The notes beneath the pieces were generated by a model. That model did not search any database, was not told where the DNA came from, and worked only from the letters and a program-made list of their open reading frames with translations. Position numbers and translations under genes: made by a program. 64,000 bases of DNA from an uncultured Granulosicoccaceae bacterium (GTDB taxonomy: Bacteria; Pseudomonadota; Gammaproteobacteria; Granulosicoccales; Granulosicoccaceae): NCBI GenBank assembly GCA_938006335.1, contig CALLMF010000032.1, forward strand, positions 18,673-82,672. Direction: 5' to 3'. Shown in pieces: positions 1 to 7,937 of the stretch; position 1 is the stretch's first letter; each line of letters opens with the position of its first letter.

Positions 1-310
1 TCTGATCGGGGATGACTGCTGCCAACGCCCAACCAAGTGCAACACCAAGCACACCTGCGGGAATCAGCACACGGATATTCTCAAGACTGTACTCACGCCG
101 GTACAGCCAGACGCTCACCAGATCCGACAGTATGTAGATGGGCAGTAACAACACCGCTGCCACCAACGGTGACAGATAGAGCGATAGCAGCGGCACGCTC
201 AGCATGGCGATCGCTGGCATACCACCCTTGCCCAAGCCGACAAAGAACGCGGCAACACACAGCAGGGCGAGCAGGTGAGGCTCGCTTGTGAGGGAATCGA
301 TGGAGGGCAC
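1..310 (-). CDS. TauE/SafE family sulfite exporter-like membrane protein (partial, truncated by window edge)
   Basis: Reverse-strand translation from a GTG at 310: VPSIDSLTSEPHLLALLCVAAFFVGLGKGGMPAIAMLSVPLLSLYLSPLVAAVLLLPIYILSDLVSVWLYRREYSLENIRVLIPAGVLGVALGWALAAVIPDQ; GLGKGG.PA motif typical of the family. The GTG overlaps the TAG stop of the upstream gene. Confidence 0.8.
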   Translation of the reverse strand, partial: MPSIDSLTSEPHLLALLCVAAFFVGLGKGGMPAIAMLSVPLLSLYLSPLVAAVLLLPIYILSDLVSVWLYRREYSLENIRVLIPAGVLGVALGWALAAVIPDQ

Positions 311-882
311 TAGTGCTTGCCCCGTACCGTCGCCATGATCCGTCGCATGTCTGTGACGACACGAGCACGTGTGAGCCCGAGTTCACGTGCAACGTATCCG
401 ATGGATTGACCGCCACTAATCAAGCGCAGCATCTTTTGTTCACGCGCAGTCAGTTGCGCGCGTACGGTCTCGGGGACGTCGAGACGGCTAATCTCGCGTA
501 CAGGCGCCGGCCGACACTGCTCCCCATCCAGCAACAGGGTCAGAGACTCTACAAGCACGCTGGGCGGCGTCGACTTGACCACGACACCCACAGCACCGCT
601 GGCCATGATGGTGTCGACGACCTCATCGTCCTGCTCATCGACAACACCGACCACTCGTGTGTTCGGGCGTTGGTCAACACAATCGACAATGGCAGATTCC
701 GCAGCCTCGCACTCACAAGCACCAAGATCCAGGAGCAGTACATCGCAGCAATCTGCCGCGACATCTATCTCGATATTCCTGGAAAGCGTTTCAAGCAGGC
801 GCACGAACACACGCCGCAATATCGGACGCTCAGTGACGATGGCGACACGAAGGAATTCTGGAGGCTTGGCCATTCTGTCCAT
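310..882 (-). CDS. LuxR-family response regulator (REC-like plus HTH)
   Basis: DVLLLDLGA receiver-like segment and C-terminal LTAREQKMLRLISGGQSIGYVARELGLTRARVVTDMRRIM HTH_LuxR. Confidence 0.8.
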   Translation of the reverse strand: MDRMAKPPEFLRVAIVTERPILRRVFVRLLETLSRNIEIDVAADCCDVLLLDLGACECEAAESAIVDCVDQRPNTRVVGVVDEQDDEVVDTIMASGAVGVVVKSTPPSVLVESLTLLLDGEQCRPAPVREISRLDVPETVRAQLTAREQKMLRLISGGQSIGYVARELGLTRARVVTDMRRIMATVRGKH

Positions 883-891
883 GAACTAGAA

Positions 892-1302
892 CTACGCCTT
901 GAAGGCCTCGGTAAGTTTCTCAAACGCCTGCTCGACAGGCAATCGCTCCATGAAACTCGCACCATAAAAGCCATGGCAAACCGTCGTGTTGTTCAGCACG
1001 AAGTCAGCATCATCAGGCATCGACACCCCACCGCCATGTACCAGCACGATCACATCTTCACGTACGCTTCTGGCTGCTGCCCATTCATCCAACAGCGCGG
1101 GCGACGCTTCGAGAGTAGTACCAGACTCGGTTCCTGATCCACCGCCCGTGGTCAAGCCAAGATGACACACGATGATATCTGCATCTGCCTCATCCCACTT
1201 GGCACAGAGCCCGGTGCCGGCTCCTCCACTAATGATGGGCCCACCTCGATCAATCATTCCACGAAACTTCGTGAGCAGCTTCTGGCGAGCGAACTGGGGC
1301 AT
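892..1302 (-). pseudogene. Phosphoenolpyruvate hydrolase-like TIM-barrel protein with large in-frame internal deletion
   Basis: N-terminal part (RQKLLTKFRGMIDRGGPIISGGAGTGLCAKWDEA) joins directly to the C-terminal part (DADIIVCHLGLTTGG...VREDVIVLVHGG...TTVCHGFYGASFMERLPVE). Family members known to me are about 275 aa; this one is about 136 aa. Confidence 0.7.
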
Positions 1303-1590
1303 CAGGCGCATCCTTTGATTACAGCGTTGTAGTGAGTCATGGCGACGTCGGCGAAGCCGGCATCACATCGAGAGAGCCACGGCCGGTTGGCATCCCAAGG
1401 TAACGACATCGGGCCCCTCAGGGTGATGCGCCGCCACGGTTTGCGGAGAGATATCTGCACCGGTGCAGTCACTCTTGATACCCACATCGACAAGCACGAC
1501 GTCGACGCCTTGCGCCTGAATCAGCTGACGGACGTAATTCAGCTCCTCGCCCTTGGTATCGACCGTGCCGATCAGATAGACCCTTGCCGT
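1302..1590 (-). pseudogene. UPF0261 / Tm-1-like ATP-binding protein remnant (start-codon loss, internal deletion, frameshift)
   Basis: Reverse-strand translation ARVYLIGTVDTKGEELNYVRQLIQAQGVDVVLVDVGIKSDCTGADISPQTVAAHHPEGPDVVTLGC...* then, in another frame, DAGFADVAMTHYNAVIK resembling the family C-terminus. An SD-like aggaggg precedes ACG where ATG is expected. Confidence 0.65.
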
Positions 1591-1800
1591 GCCCCCTCCT
1601 GCTGGAAATTGATTTTTTTCAATTATGCAAGGCGGCAGGACTTTTTGGGAAGTGGTTCGAGGAGGTATCTGGCGAATCAGTCAGCCGACTCCGGCGTCGG
1701 GCATCCGTCAGGTGATCAACGCCATTGGCCGTAACCACTCGTAAGAACCCATCAACTATAGGGTTTTCCCTAATGGTCAGCTAAGCGTCTCTTGGATAAT

Positions 1801-2909
1801 CTTGGGCTGAACCTCAGTATCCGGACACTCGCGATGAGCCACACTGACGGACCCTAAATTGCCGAAACCGACTATCGCTACCGGTTTGGCGACAACGAAC
1901 AACCACCTGCGAGCATCCTGGACCGATCGATTACCGCGATTGATCACCTGCTGGCACAAGCGACAACGAGCGACGTCCCACTCGCGCAGGCTGAAGAAAA
2001 CAATTCGCCCGATCTAGGAATAGTCGGTGCCGCCGCGCTGGGGACCCAACTTCCGTTGCCAGCGAACAGTGTCAACGGTACCGGCGCGGTCCAGGCGGAC
2101 ATTGCCGCCGACATTCTCGAAAACGTCGCCGGCGGCCAACCCCCTATCCGCCCCGAACTCGGGCGAGTTGGCGGGGTTTCGTGGTTTGTCATTGAAGGCA
2201 CGCCATTTACCAGTGCTGCCGCCGACTCTATCGTGCTACCTGTCGAGATCGACGTCCCTCGAGGCGCGTCTGTCGTCGAATTCCGTGAGAGTGATCTGAC
2301 GGCGTTGCTAGAGGCCGAACTGCCCGCCGCACGATCCCTTGCCGAAGCTCAGTACCGAGGCGATCGCGGCCTCTCCGTCGACGCCTTTCTGAACAGCCGT
2401 GCGCGGAACTCAATCGAGCGCAATGCTGCTCGTATGGCCGAGCGCGCGATGTAAGAAACGGTAGGCCAGACCGTCGCGGCCTCCGATTCGGGCATCGGGC
2501 GGGTAATCCTCGAGGGTAGCCAGTTTTAACGCCAGGGCGACGGCGTAATCACGTTGACAAGCCAGGCGAGCAACGTCCGTATACAGGGCGGCACATCGGC
2601 TCTGCTGGATGCCATACGCACACATGGTGTTCGGGCTGAGCCTGAGGTCGTCGAAGCGGCAGAGCAACTCGCGCGGCAAGGCAAGATTGCGGGGCAGGTT
2701 GGCGGCTGGGCCGGGGCTGCAGGGACTGTTGCGGCATACAACGCCGTAACCGAACCGATTAATGCGGCCGGTCCCTGGCGTGGGTCGCGAACGGCATCGG
2801 CAATGTCGCCGCGGCGGGGGTCGGGTACTGGGCGGGTTCCGAGATCGCCGAAACCGTCTACGAGCTCGTCATAGATGGCGACCCAATACAAGTGCCAGCA
2901 ACACAGTGA
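1801..2909 (+). pseudogene. Degraded ORF, possibly polymorphic-toxin/effector-like
   Basis: One reading frame (frame 1) continues with coding-like composition through TAA codons at 1855, 2452 and 2527, then shifts near 2778 into a frame ending AWVANGIGNVAAAGVGYWAGSEIAETVYELVIDGDPIQVPATQ* at 2909. Glycine-zipper-like C-terminus. Confidence 0.45.
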
Positions 2910-3295
2910 CAGAACACCACCCCTACGAATGGGCTGTTGACGGCCCACCGATCGGTATCTGGAGAACCGCACTTGGTAGCGGATCCAATCTGATGTCCGA
3001 CACACTGACAATCGTATCGGATGGTACCGGCTCGTTGACCACACAAAGCGCTCTGACCGGTGAGGAACACACTGCACTTGTCTGGCGCCACCTGGCAGCG
3101 GGTCACATGGAAATCGTCGCGTTTCAGGAGGGCGAATCTCCGAGCTATATCAGCGACGACATGTGGGAGCCCATCAGGTACAGGGCTGACTGGCAATCAG
3201 TTGACACCACCGAGCGAGAACCCGTTCTCAAGAATCGAGCACGCGATAACTTCTGGACCTTGAGTGGCGGGTTGCAGCTCGTAGGACGCGCGTAG
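2906..3295 (+). CDS. Hypothetical protein, possible immunity partner
   Basis: GTG start at 2906 overlaps the upstream TGA (GTGA). Translation MTEHHPYEWAVDGPPIGIWRTALGSG...WEPIRYRADWQSV...LQLVGRA. Confidence 0.5.
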   Translation: MTEHHPYEWAVDGPPIGIWRTALGSGSNLMSDTLTIVSDGTGSLTTQSALTGEEHTALVWRHLAAGHMEIVAFQEGESPSYISDDMWEPIRYRADWQSVDTTEREPVLKNRARDNFWTLSGGLQLVGRA

Positions 3296-3361
3296 GCTCG
3301 CGAGCCTGCATAGCCACTCGACCTTTCGGGCCAATCAGTCTCCGGAAAGAATCACTCCAAC

Positions 3362-3414
3362 TTACATCCTTGTAAATCCGGGACAAAGCCCCGGCAAAGA
3401 GAGAGCCCGATACT
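3362..3414 (+). promoter_or_regulatory. BON-array promoter module, copy 1
   Basis: TTACATCCTTGTAA palindrome, N7, ACAAA, N20, CGATACT; same 53-nt architecture as 5 other sites; palindrome starts 140 nt upstream of the ATG. Confidence 0.7.
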
Positions 3415-3501
3415 GAATACATCGAAACAACGCAACCACGCGGGTTTCGAACCCGCCAGTTCAGTACCTCTCTCTCAACTCAACACAAGGAAAACATCAA
3501 C

Positions 3502-3771
3502 ATGAAAACTCTCAACATCGCCGCTGCTCTCGCTCTCGTATCTGCTACCGCTTTCGCCGCACCTGCCATGGCCGTCTCGAGCGGCAACGTCTACCAGGAT
3601 GTGCAATCTGCAGTGTCAGGCTCTGGCCAGATCGGCGTCACCGTCGACGGAAACACCGCCACTCTCTTTGGCTATTCCGAGAAGACCGACGCACTTGCTG
3701 CAGAGCGCGCTGCCTTGAATGCACCGGGCATCGACCAGGTGATCAACAGCATTGATAGCAACAACTCCTGA
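3502..3771 (+). CDS. Small secreted BON-domain-like protein, tandem copy 1
   Basis: Sec signal (MKTLNIAAALALVSATAFAAPAMA) then a BON-like fold IGVTVDGNTATLFGYSEKTDALAAERAALNAPGIDQVIN. Confidence 0.85.
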   Translation: MKTLNIAAALALVSATAFAAPAMAVSSGNVYQDVQSAVSGSGQIGVTVDGNTATLFGYSEKTDALAAERAALNAPGIDQVINSIDSNNS

Positions 3772-3794
3772 ACCTCAACTCAAGTACGTCGACC

Positions 3795-3823
3795 AGCGGC
3801 TGCGATTTATCGCAGCCGCTTTT
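3795..3823 (+). terminator. Rho-independent terminator after BON copy 1
   Basis: AGCGGCTGCG-ATTTAT-CGCAGCCGCT-TTT. Confidence 0.9.
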
Positions 3824-3862
3824 CGTTTGGGGATCGCGAAAAATAATGGCAACGCACGACGT

Positions 3863-3880
3863 TGTTTCCACGCGGAAACA
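3863..3880. repeat. parS-like palindrome TGTTTCCACGCGGAAACA
   Basis: 7-bp arms; one of three equivalent palindromes in the spacers between BON copies. Confidence 0.6.
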
Positions 3881-3990
3881 GTTTTTCAGCGAAGACCATC
3901 GCAAACCTGGCCAGCGATACTGGTATCGCCATCAGTCGTTGCCTCGCCTCAGGCCAACCCACAGTGCTTCTTCTGAACAATTTGCGTGGC

Positions 3991-4043
3991 TTACACCGTT
4001 GTAAATCCACGCCAAACCGCTGGACAAGAAGCAACCCGATACT
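3991..4043 (+). promoter_or_regulatory. BON-array promoter module, copy 2
   Basis: TTACACCGTTGTAA-N7-CCAAA-N20-CGATACT; 140 nt to ATG. Confidence 0.75.
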
Positions 4044-4130
4044 AGAACCATCGAAACAACGCAACCACGCGGGTTTCGAACCCGCCAGTTCAGTAACTCT
4101 CTCTCAACTCTACACAAGGAAAACATCAAC

Positions 4131-4400
4131 ATGAAAACTCTCAACATCGCCGCTGCTCTCGCTCTCGTATCTGCTACCGCTTTCGCCGCACCTGCCATGG
4201 CCGTCTCCAGCGGCAACGTCTACCAGGATGTGCAATCTGCAGTGTCAGGCTCTGGCCAGATCGGCGTCACCGTTGACGGAAACACCGCGACTCTCTTCGG
4301 CTACTCCGAGAAGACCGACGCACTTGCTGCAGAGCGCGCTGCCTTGAATGCACCGGGCATCGACCAGGTGATCAACGCGATCGATAGCAACAACTCGTAA
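4131..4400 (+). CDS. Small secreted BON-domain-like protein, tandem copy 2
   Basis: Protein identical to copy 1 except S/A near the C-terminus. Confidence 0.85.
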   Translation: MKTLNIAAALALVSATAFAAPAMAVSSGNVYQDVQSAVSGSGQIGVTVDGNTATLFGYSEKTDALAAERAALNAPGIDQVINAIDSNNS

Positions 4401-4422
4401 ACCTCCACTCAAGCACTACCCC

Positions 4423-4450
4423 AGCGGCTGCGATTTATCGTAGCCGCTTT
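4423..4450 (+). terminator. Rho-independent terminator after BON copy 2
   Basis: AGCGGCTGCGATTTATCGTAGCCGCTTTT; hairpin retained with one G-U pair. Confidence 0.85.
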
Positions 4451-4523
4451 TCGTTTGGGGGATAGAAAACAAGCTTGCGGAGCTTGGTCAATTGACATCA
4501 CGACGTCTGACGATGCCCCATCG

Positions 4524-4541
4524 TTTTTCCACGTGGAAACA
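4524..4541. repeat. parS-like palindrome (T)TTTTCCACGTGGAAACA
   Basis: TTTCCACGTGGAAA is a perfect 14-bp palindrome; second of three spacer palindromes. Confidence 0.6.
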
Positions 4542-4649
4542 CATTGCTGTCAGAGGCGTCTCAAAGCTGGTTCACGCTACTGATTATCCCAACCAGCGGT
4601 CCGCTCGCTTCAGATCGATCGATTGCTTTTACTGGAGACATTGCGTGGC

Positions 4650-4702
4650 TTACACCGTTGTAAATCCACGCCAAACCGCTGGACAGGAAGCAACCCGATA
4701 CT
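4650..4702 (+). promoter_or_regulatory. BON-array promoter module, copy 3
   Basis: TTACACCGTTGTAA-N7-CCAAA-N20-CGATACT; 140 nt to ATG. Confidence 0.75.
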
Positions 4703-4789
4703 AGACACATCGAAACAACGCAACCACGCGGGTTTCGAACCCGCCAGTTCAGTACCTCTCTCTCAACTTAAATCAAGGAAAACATCAAC

Positions 4790-5059
4790 ATGAAAACTCT
4801 CAACATCGCCGCTGCTCTCGCCCTCGTATCTGCTACCGCTTTCGCCGCACCTGCCATGGCAGTCTCCAGCGGCAACGTCTACCAGGATGTTCAGTCAGCA
4901 GTGTCGGGTTCAGGCCAGATTGGCGTCACCGTTGACGGAAACACCGCCACTCTTTTCGGCTACTCCGAGAAGACTGATGCACTTGCTGCAGAGCGTGCTG
5001 CCTTGAACGCACCGGGCATCGACCAGGTGATCAACGCGATCGATAGCAACAACTCGTAA
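4790..5059 (+). CDS. Small secreted BON-domain-like protein, tandem copy 3
   Basis: Protein identical to copy 2, with synonymous differences at DNA level. Confidence 0.85.
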   Translation: MKTLNIAAALALVSATAFAAPAMAVSSGNVYQDVQSAVSGSGQIGVTVDGNTATLFGYSEKTDALAAERAALNAPGIDQVINAIDSNNS

Positions 5060-5081
5060 TCCTCCACTCAAGCACTACCCA

Positions 5082-5110
5082 AGCGGCTGCGATTTATCGC
5101 AGCCGCTTTT
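5082..5110 (+). terminator. Rho-independent terminator after BON copy 3
   Basis: AGCGGCTGCGATTTATCGCAGCCGCTTTT. Confidence 0.9.
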
Positions 5111-5146
5111 CGTTTGGGGATAGCGAAAATTGTCGACGCCCCACCG

Positions 5147-5164
5147 TGTTTCCACATGGAAACA
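5147..5164. repeat. parS-like palindrome TGTTTCCACATGGAAACA
   Basis: 8-bp arms TGTTTCCA/TGGAAACA; third of three spacer palindromes. Confidence 0.6.
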
Positions 5165-5273
5165 CTTTTCAGCGACCGCTATCGCAAACCGGGCCTACGG
5201 CACTGAGTTCCCAACCAGCATTTCGCGCCCCTCAGGCCAACCTGCTGTTCTTCTTCGGCGACATTGGCGTGGC

Positions 5274-5326
5274 TTACACCGTTGTAAATTCACGCCAAAC
5301 CGCCGGACAAGAAGCAACCCGATACT
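5274..5326 (+). promoter_or_regulatory. BON-array promoter module, copy 4
   Basis: TTACACCGTTGTAA-N7-CCAAA-N20-CGATACT; 140 nt to ATG. Confidence 0.75.
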
Positions 5327-5413
5327 ACTTACATCGAAACAACGCAACCACGCGGGTTTCGAACCCGCCAGTTCAGTACCTCTCTCTCAACTCAACACAA
5401 GGAAAACATCAAC

Positions 5414-5683
5414 ATGAAAACTCTCAACATCGCCGCTGCTCTCGCTCTCGTATCTGCTACTGCTTTCGCTGCTCCTGCCATGGCCGTCTCCAGCGGCAAC
5501 GTCTACCAGGATGTTCAGTCCGCAGTGTCAGGCTCTGGTCAGATCGGCGTCACCGTTGACGGAAACACCGCCACTCTCTTCGGTTACTCCGAGAAGACCG
5601 ACGCGCTTGCTGCAGAGCGCGCTGCCTTGAACGCGCCAGGCATCGACCAGGTGATCAACGCGATCGATAGCAACAACTCGTAA
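5414..5683 (+). CDS. Small secreted BON-domain-like protein, tandem copy 4
   Basis: Protein identical to copies 2 and 3. Confidence 0.85.
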   Translation: MKTLNIAAALALVSATAFAAPAMAVSSGNVYQDVQSAVSGSGQIGVTVDGNTATLFGYSEKTDALAAERAALNAPGIDQVINAIDSNNS

Positions 5684-5705
5684 ACCTCCACTCAAGTACT
5701 ACCTC

Positions 5706-5735
5706 AGCGGCTGCGATTTATCGCAGCCGCTTTTT
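5706..5735 (+). terminator. Rho-independent terminator after BON copy 4
   Basis: AGCGGCTGCGATTTATCGCAGCCGCTTTTT. Confidence 0.9.
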
Positions 5736-5949
5736 GTTTGGGGATTAGAAATCCCCTGACAGAAACACACCACGGGAAACAGGCTGGACAATGACGCCAA
5801 TCAGAAAGTGCCTCGTAGCCAACATCGGAGCAAGCGGACCGCTCACTACCCGATGATCATCCAACTGGTGTGTCGCGGGAATGCATCGGTTATGGTTGGT
5901 TTGAAGACCCTCCTTACTTTAAATCGACCAGTTCCGGAGATCGACCAGG

Positions 5950-6567
5950 ATGGACATCACGCTACACCACTCACCCGGTGCCTGCTCAATGGCGACGTGC
6001 ATATCATTGGAGGAAGCAGGTGCTGATTTTTCGGTCAACATCATCAGTCTGAAGAACAATGAGCAATCCTCTCCAGAGTACGTAGCGCTCAATCCCAAGA
6101 AGAAAGTGCCCTACCTGGTAGTCGACGGCCAAGGTTTGAGCGAGAACGTGGCCATCCAGACCTGGATTGCAGAAACATTCCCCGACGCAGGCTTGCTGCC
6201 TGCAGACCCTTGGGACCACAAGCGAGCGCTGTCCTACATGGGTTGGTTCGGCGCCGGGCTTCATCCCCACATGACCCGCCACTTCAAGCCAGGCTATTTC
6301 TGCGACCAACCCGAGGCGCATGCAAACATCAAGGCCAAAGCCGAAGCGCTATACATGGATCAGCTGGAACTGATCGAAGCCGAGCTCACAGGGAAAACCT
6401 GGTTCTTCGATCACTACACGGTTTGTGACTCATACTTCTTCTGGATCTACGATCGCGCGCTACGCGAGGGATTTGAATTGAGTCACCTTGAGTACAGCAC
6501 TCAGCACAACGATCGTATGCGTATGCGTGAGAGTGTGGAGAAAACGCTGGCGCGCGTTGAAGGGTGA
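5950..6567 (+). CDS. Glutathione S-transferase family protein
   Basis: N-terminal thioredoxin-like HHSPGACSMATCISLEEAG...NPKKKVPYLVVDGQGLSENVAIQTWIAETFP. Confidence 0.9.
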   Translation: MDITLHHSPGACSMATCISLEEAGADFSVNIISLKNNEQSSPEYVALNPKKKVPYLVVDGQGLSENVAIQTWIAETFPDAGLLPADPWDHKRALSYMGWFGAGLHPHMTRHFKPGYFCDQPEAHANIKAKAEALYMDQLELIEAELTGKTWFFDHYTVCDSYFFWIYDRALREGFELSHLEYSTQHNDRMRMRESVEKTLARVEG

Positions 6568-6606
6568 CAGCACTACAACGACGTGCTCAACCGCGTATAC
6601 CCTATC

Positions 6607-7851
6607 CTACAACCCCATCTGTCCCCGTCCCAATTCCGTCAGATCATCCAGTACAGCTCGCCCGACGAAATCCACCTCGTGATCTTCCGCCGCGAAGTCC
6701 GGCGCACTCTTTCCTGCTAGAAAATGTGGCGCCTGGCGTCGCGCGTAGGCTTCGTTTTTAGCACACGCGGGTGAAGCACCAATGTAGATGACGTTGGCGT
6801 ACTCGCTACCGTGGTGCTCGTTGCCAACAGCATGTACGACATCTGGGTGCCACCACACTGTATCCCCAGGTTCTACAGAGGGTATGGGCACAATGCCGTC
6901 CATCAGATCGGGGTGCCAGGTAGCGTCGACACCGAGCGCACGGCCAGGGCGTGCAAGGCAGAACTCACCCTCCGTGACATCGTGCTGAAGGCCGCGCAAC
7001 AGAACGTAACCGACGGCATTGACAATCGGTAGCAGCCGTAGCGTGCCGTCACCAGGACCTTGAGTCGTTAGCGCGGTCCAGCCTTGGAAGGTTCGAAACA
7101 TGGACGACACCGCCGGGGAGGCAAACTCTCGCGTCTGGGTGCGGAACGCAGCGCGCCATGGGTCGTAGTCATCAAGGCGTCCGGCAAAGATCGCTCCGTA
7201 TATTTTTTGAAACGCAGGGTCTACCCAGCGCTCGTAGGATCCCGCATCCATGTGCGGTGAAAGTCCGAGCGTGGTGTCTCCCGGAGCACGCCTGCGTGTG
7301 CGATCCGCGTAGGCAAAATCCTTGTCGGGATCAAACTCGGGGCCGGAGGGTGCGTCGGTATCCCACAGGCTGTTCATGAAGCGCTTGGTAATCGCCATCT
7401 CTGGCGCTTGCCGCGCCATGACCTGGGGTCGGGACCAGTACACGCCGTAAATCTGTGGCTGTGCGTCGGCCAGGTCACCGAAATAGGTGTCGAGTCCTGC
7501 CTTGGCGCGGGCCTTGGTGATGTAGTCGTTCGACTCGAGGTAGTCGCCCAGCTCCGTGTTCCAGGTCTCCGCCACAGCGCGTGGGAATACACCGCGGACA
7601 ATGGCGCAACCGCGCTGACGTATCGCATTGATATCGGTCCGGGAGACCTTGGCGTCACGGACGGTCTCGAAGGACACTTCCGGGATCACGCTGGCGCCCT
7701 TGACTGCCGTGTCACGCACGGCATCAACCTCACGCCGCATCGCATCACGTACTTTTGCAAAGGCCTGCTCTACATCCACCGAGGCGCGCAGATCGCTCTT
7801 GGTCTGCTCTATCCAGTCGGCGGTATTCGCGCCTGTTGTATGGATATTCAT
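6607..7851 (-). CDS. DUF1479 (YbiU-like) putative oxygenase
   Basis: Full-length protein with GLSPHMDAGSYERW...DTVWWHPDVVHAVG and family-wide similarity to YbiU. Confidence 0.9.
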   Translation of the reverse strand: MNIHTTGANTADWIEQTKSDLRASVDVEQAFAKVRDAMRREVDAVRDTAVKGASVIPEVSFETVRDAKVSRTDINAIRQRGCAIVRGVFPRAVAETWNTELGDYLESNDYITKARAKAGLDTYFGDLADAQPQIYGVYWSRPQVMARQAPEMAITKRFMNSLWDTDAPSGPEFDPDKDFAYADRTRRRAPGDTTLGLSPHMDAGSYERWVDPAFQKIYGAIFAGRLDDYDPWRAAFRTQTREFASPAVSSMFRTFQGWTALTTQGPGDGTLRLLPIVNAVGYVLLRGLQHDVTEGEFCLARPGRALGVDATWHPDLMDGIVPIPSVEPGDTVWWHPDVVHAVGNEHHGSEYANVIYIGASPACAKNEAYARRQAPHFLAGKSAPDFAAEDHEVDFVGRAVLDDLTELGRGQMGL

Positions 7852-7937
7852 TGCACCCCCGCCGTGTCCTGCGACACATCCTACGTCTCAGGCTCCTGGA
7901 CCGCAAACTGACCAGACATCAGAAGGGTGTAGCCGGG

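Noticed and set aside
1801-2909. TAA reassignment (all three interruptions are TAA)
   Set aside because: Other genes in the window end normally at TAA, and this ORF also has a frameshift; decay is the better explanation.
3436-5370. tRNA gene suggested by GCGGGTTTCGAACCCGC
   Set aside because: Only a T-arm-like stem-loop is present; no acceptor, D or anticodon arms could be fitted around it.
3862-5417. ORFs 3862-4134, 5130-5417 and 5146-5559 in the BON leaders (…RNHAGFEPASSV…)
   Set aside because: They run through promoter, leader hairpin and the start of BON genes. Downstream of the predicted TSS there is no plausible start codon in that frame, so the ATGA overlap with BON looks coincidental.
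3340-5740. CRISPR array or transposon-borne repeat
   Set aside because: Repeat unit is about 630 nt and contains a full gene, promoter and terminator; no terminal inverted repeats or transposase.
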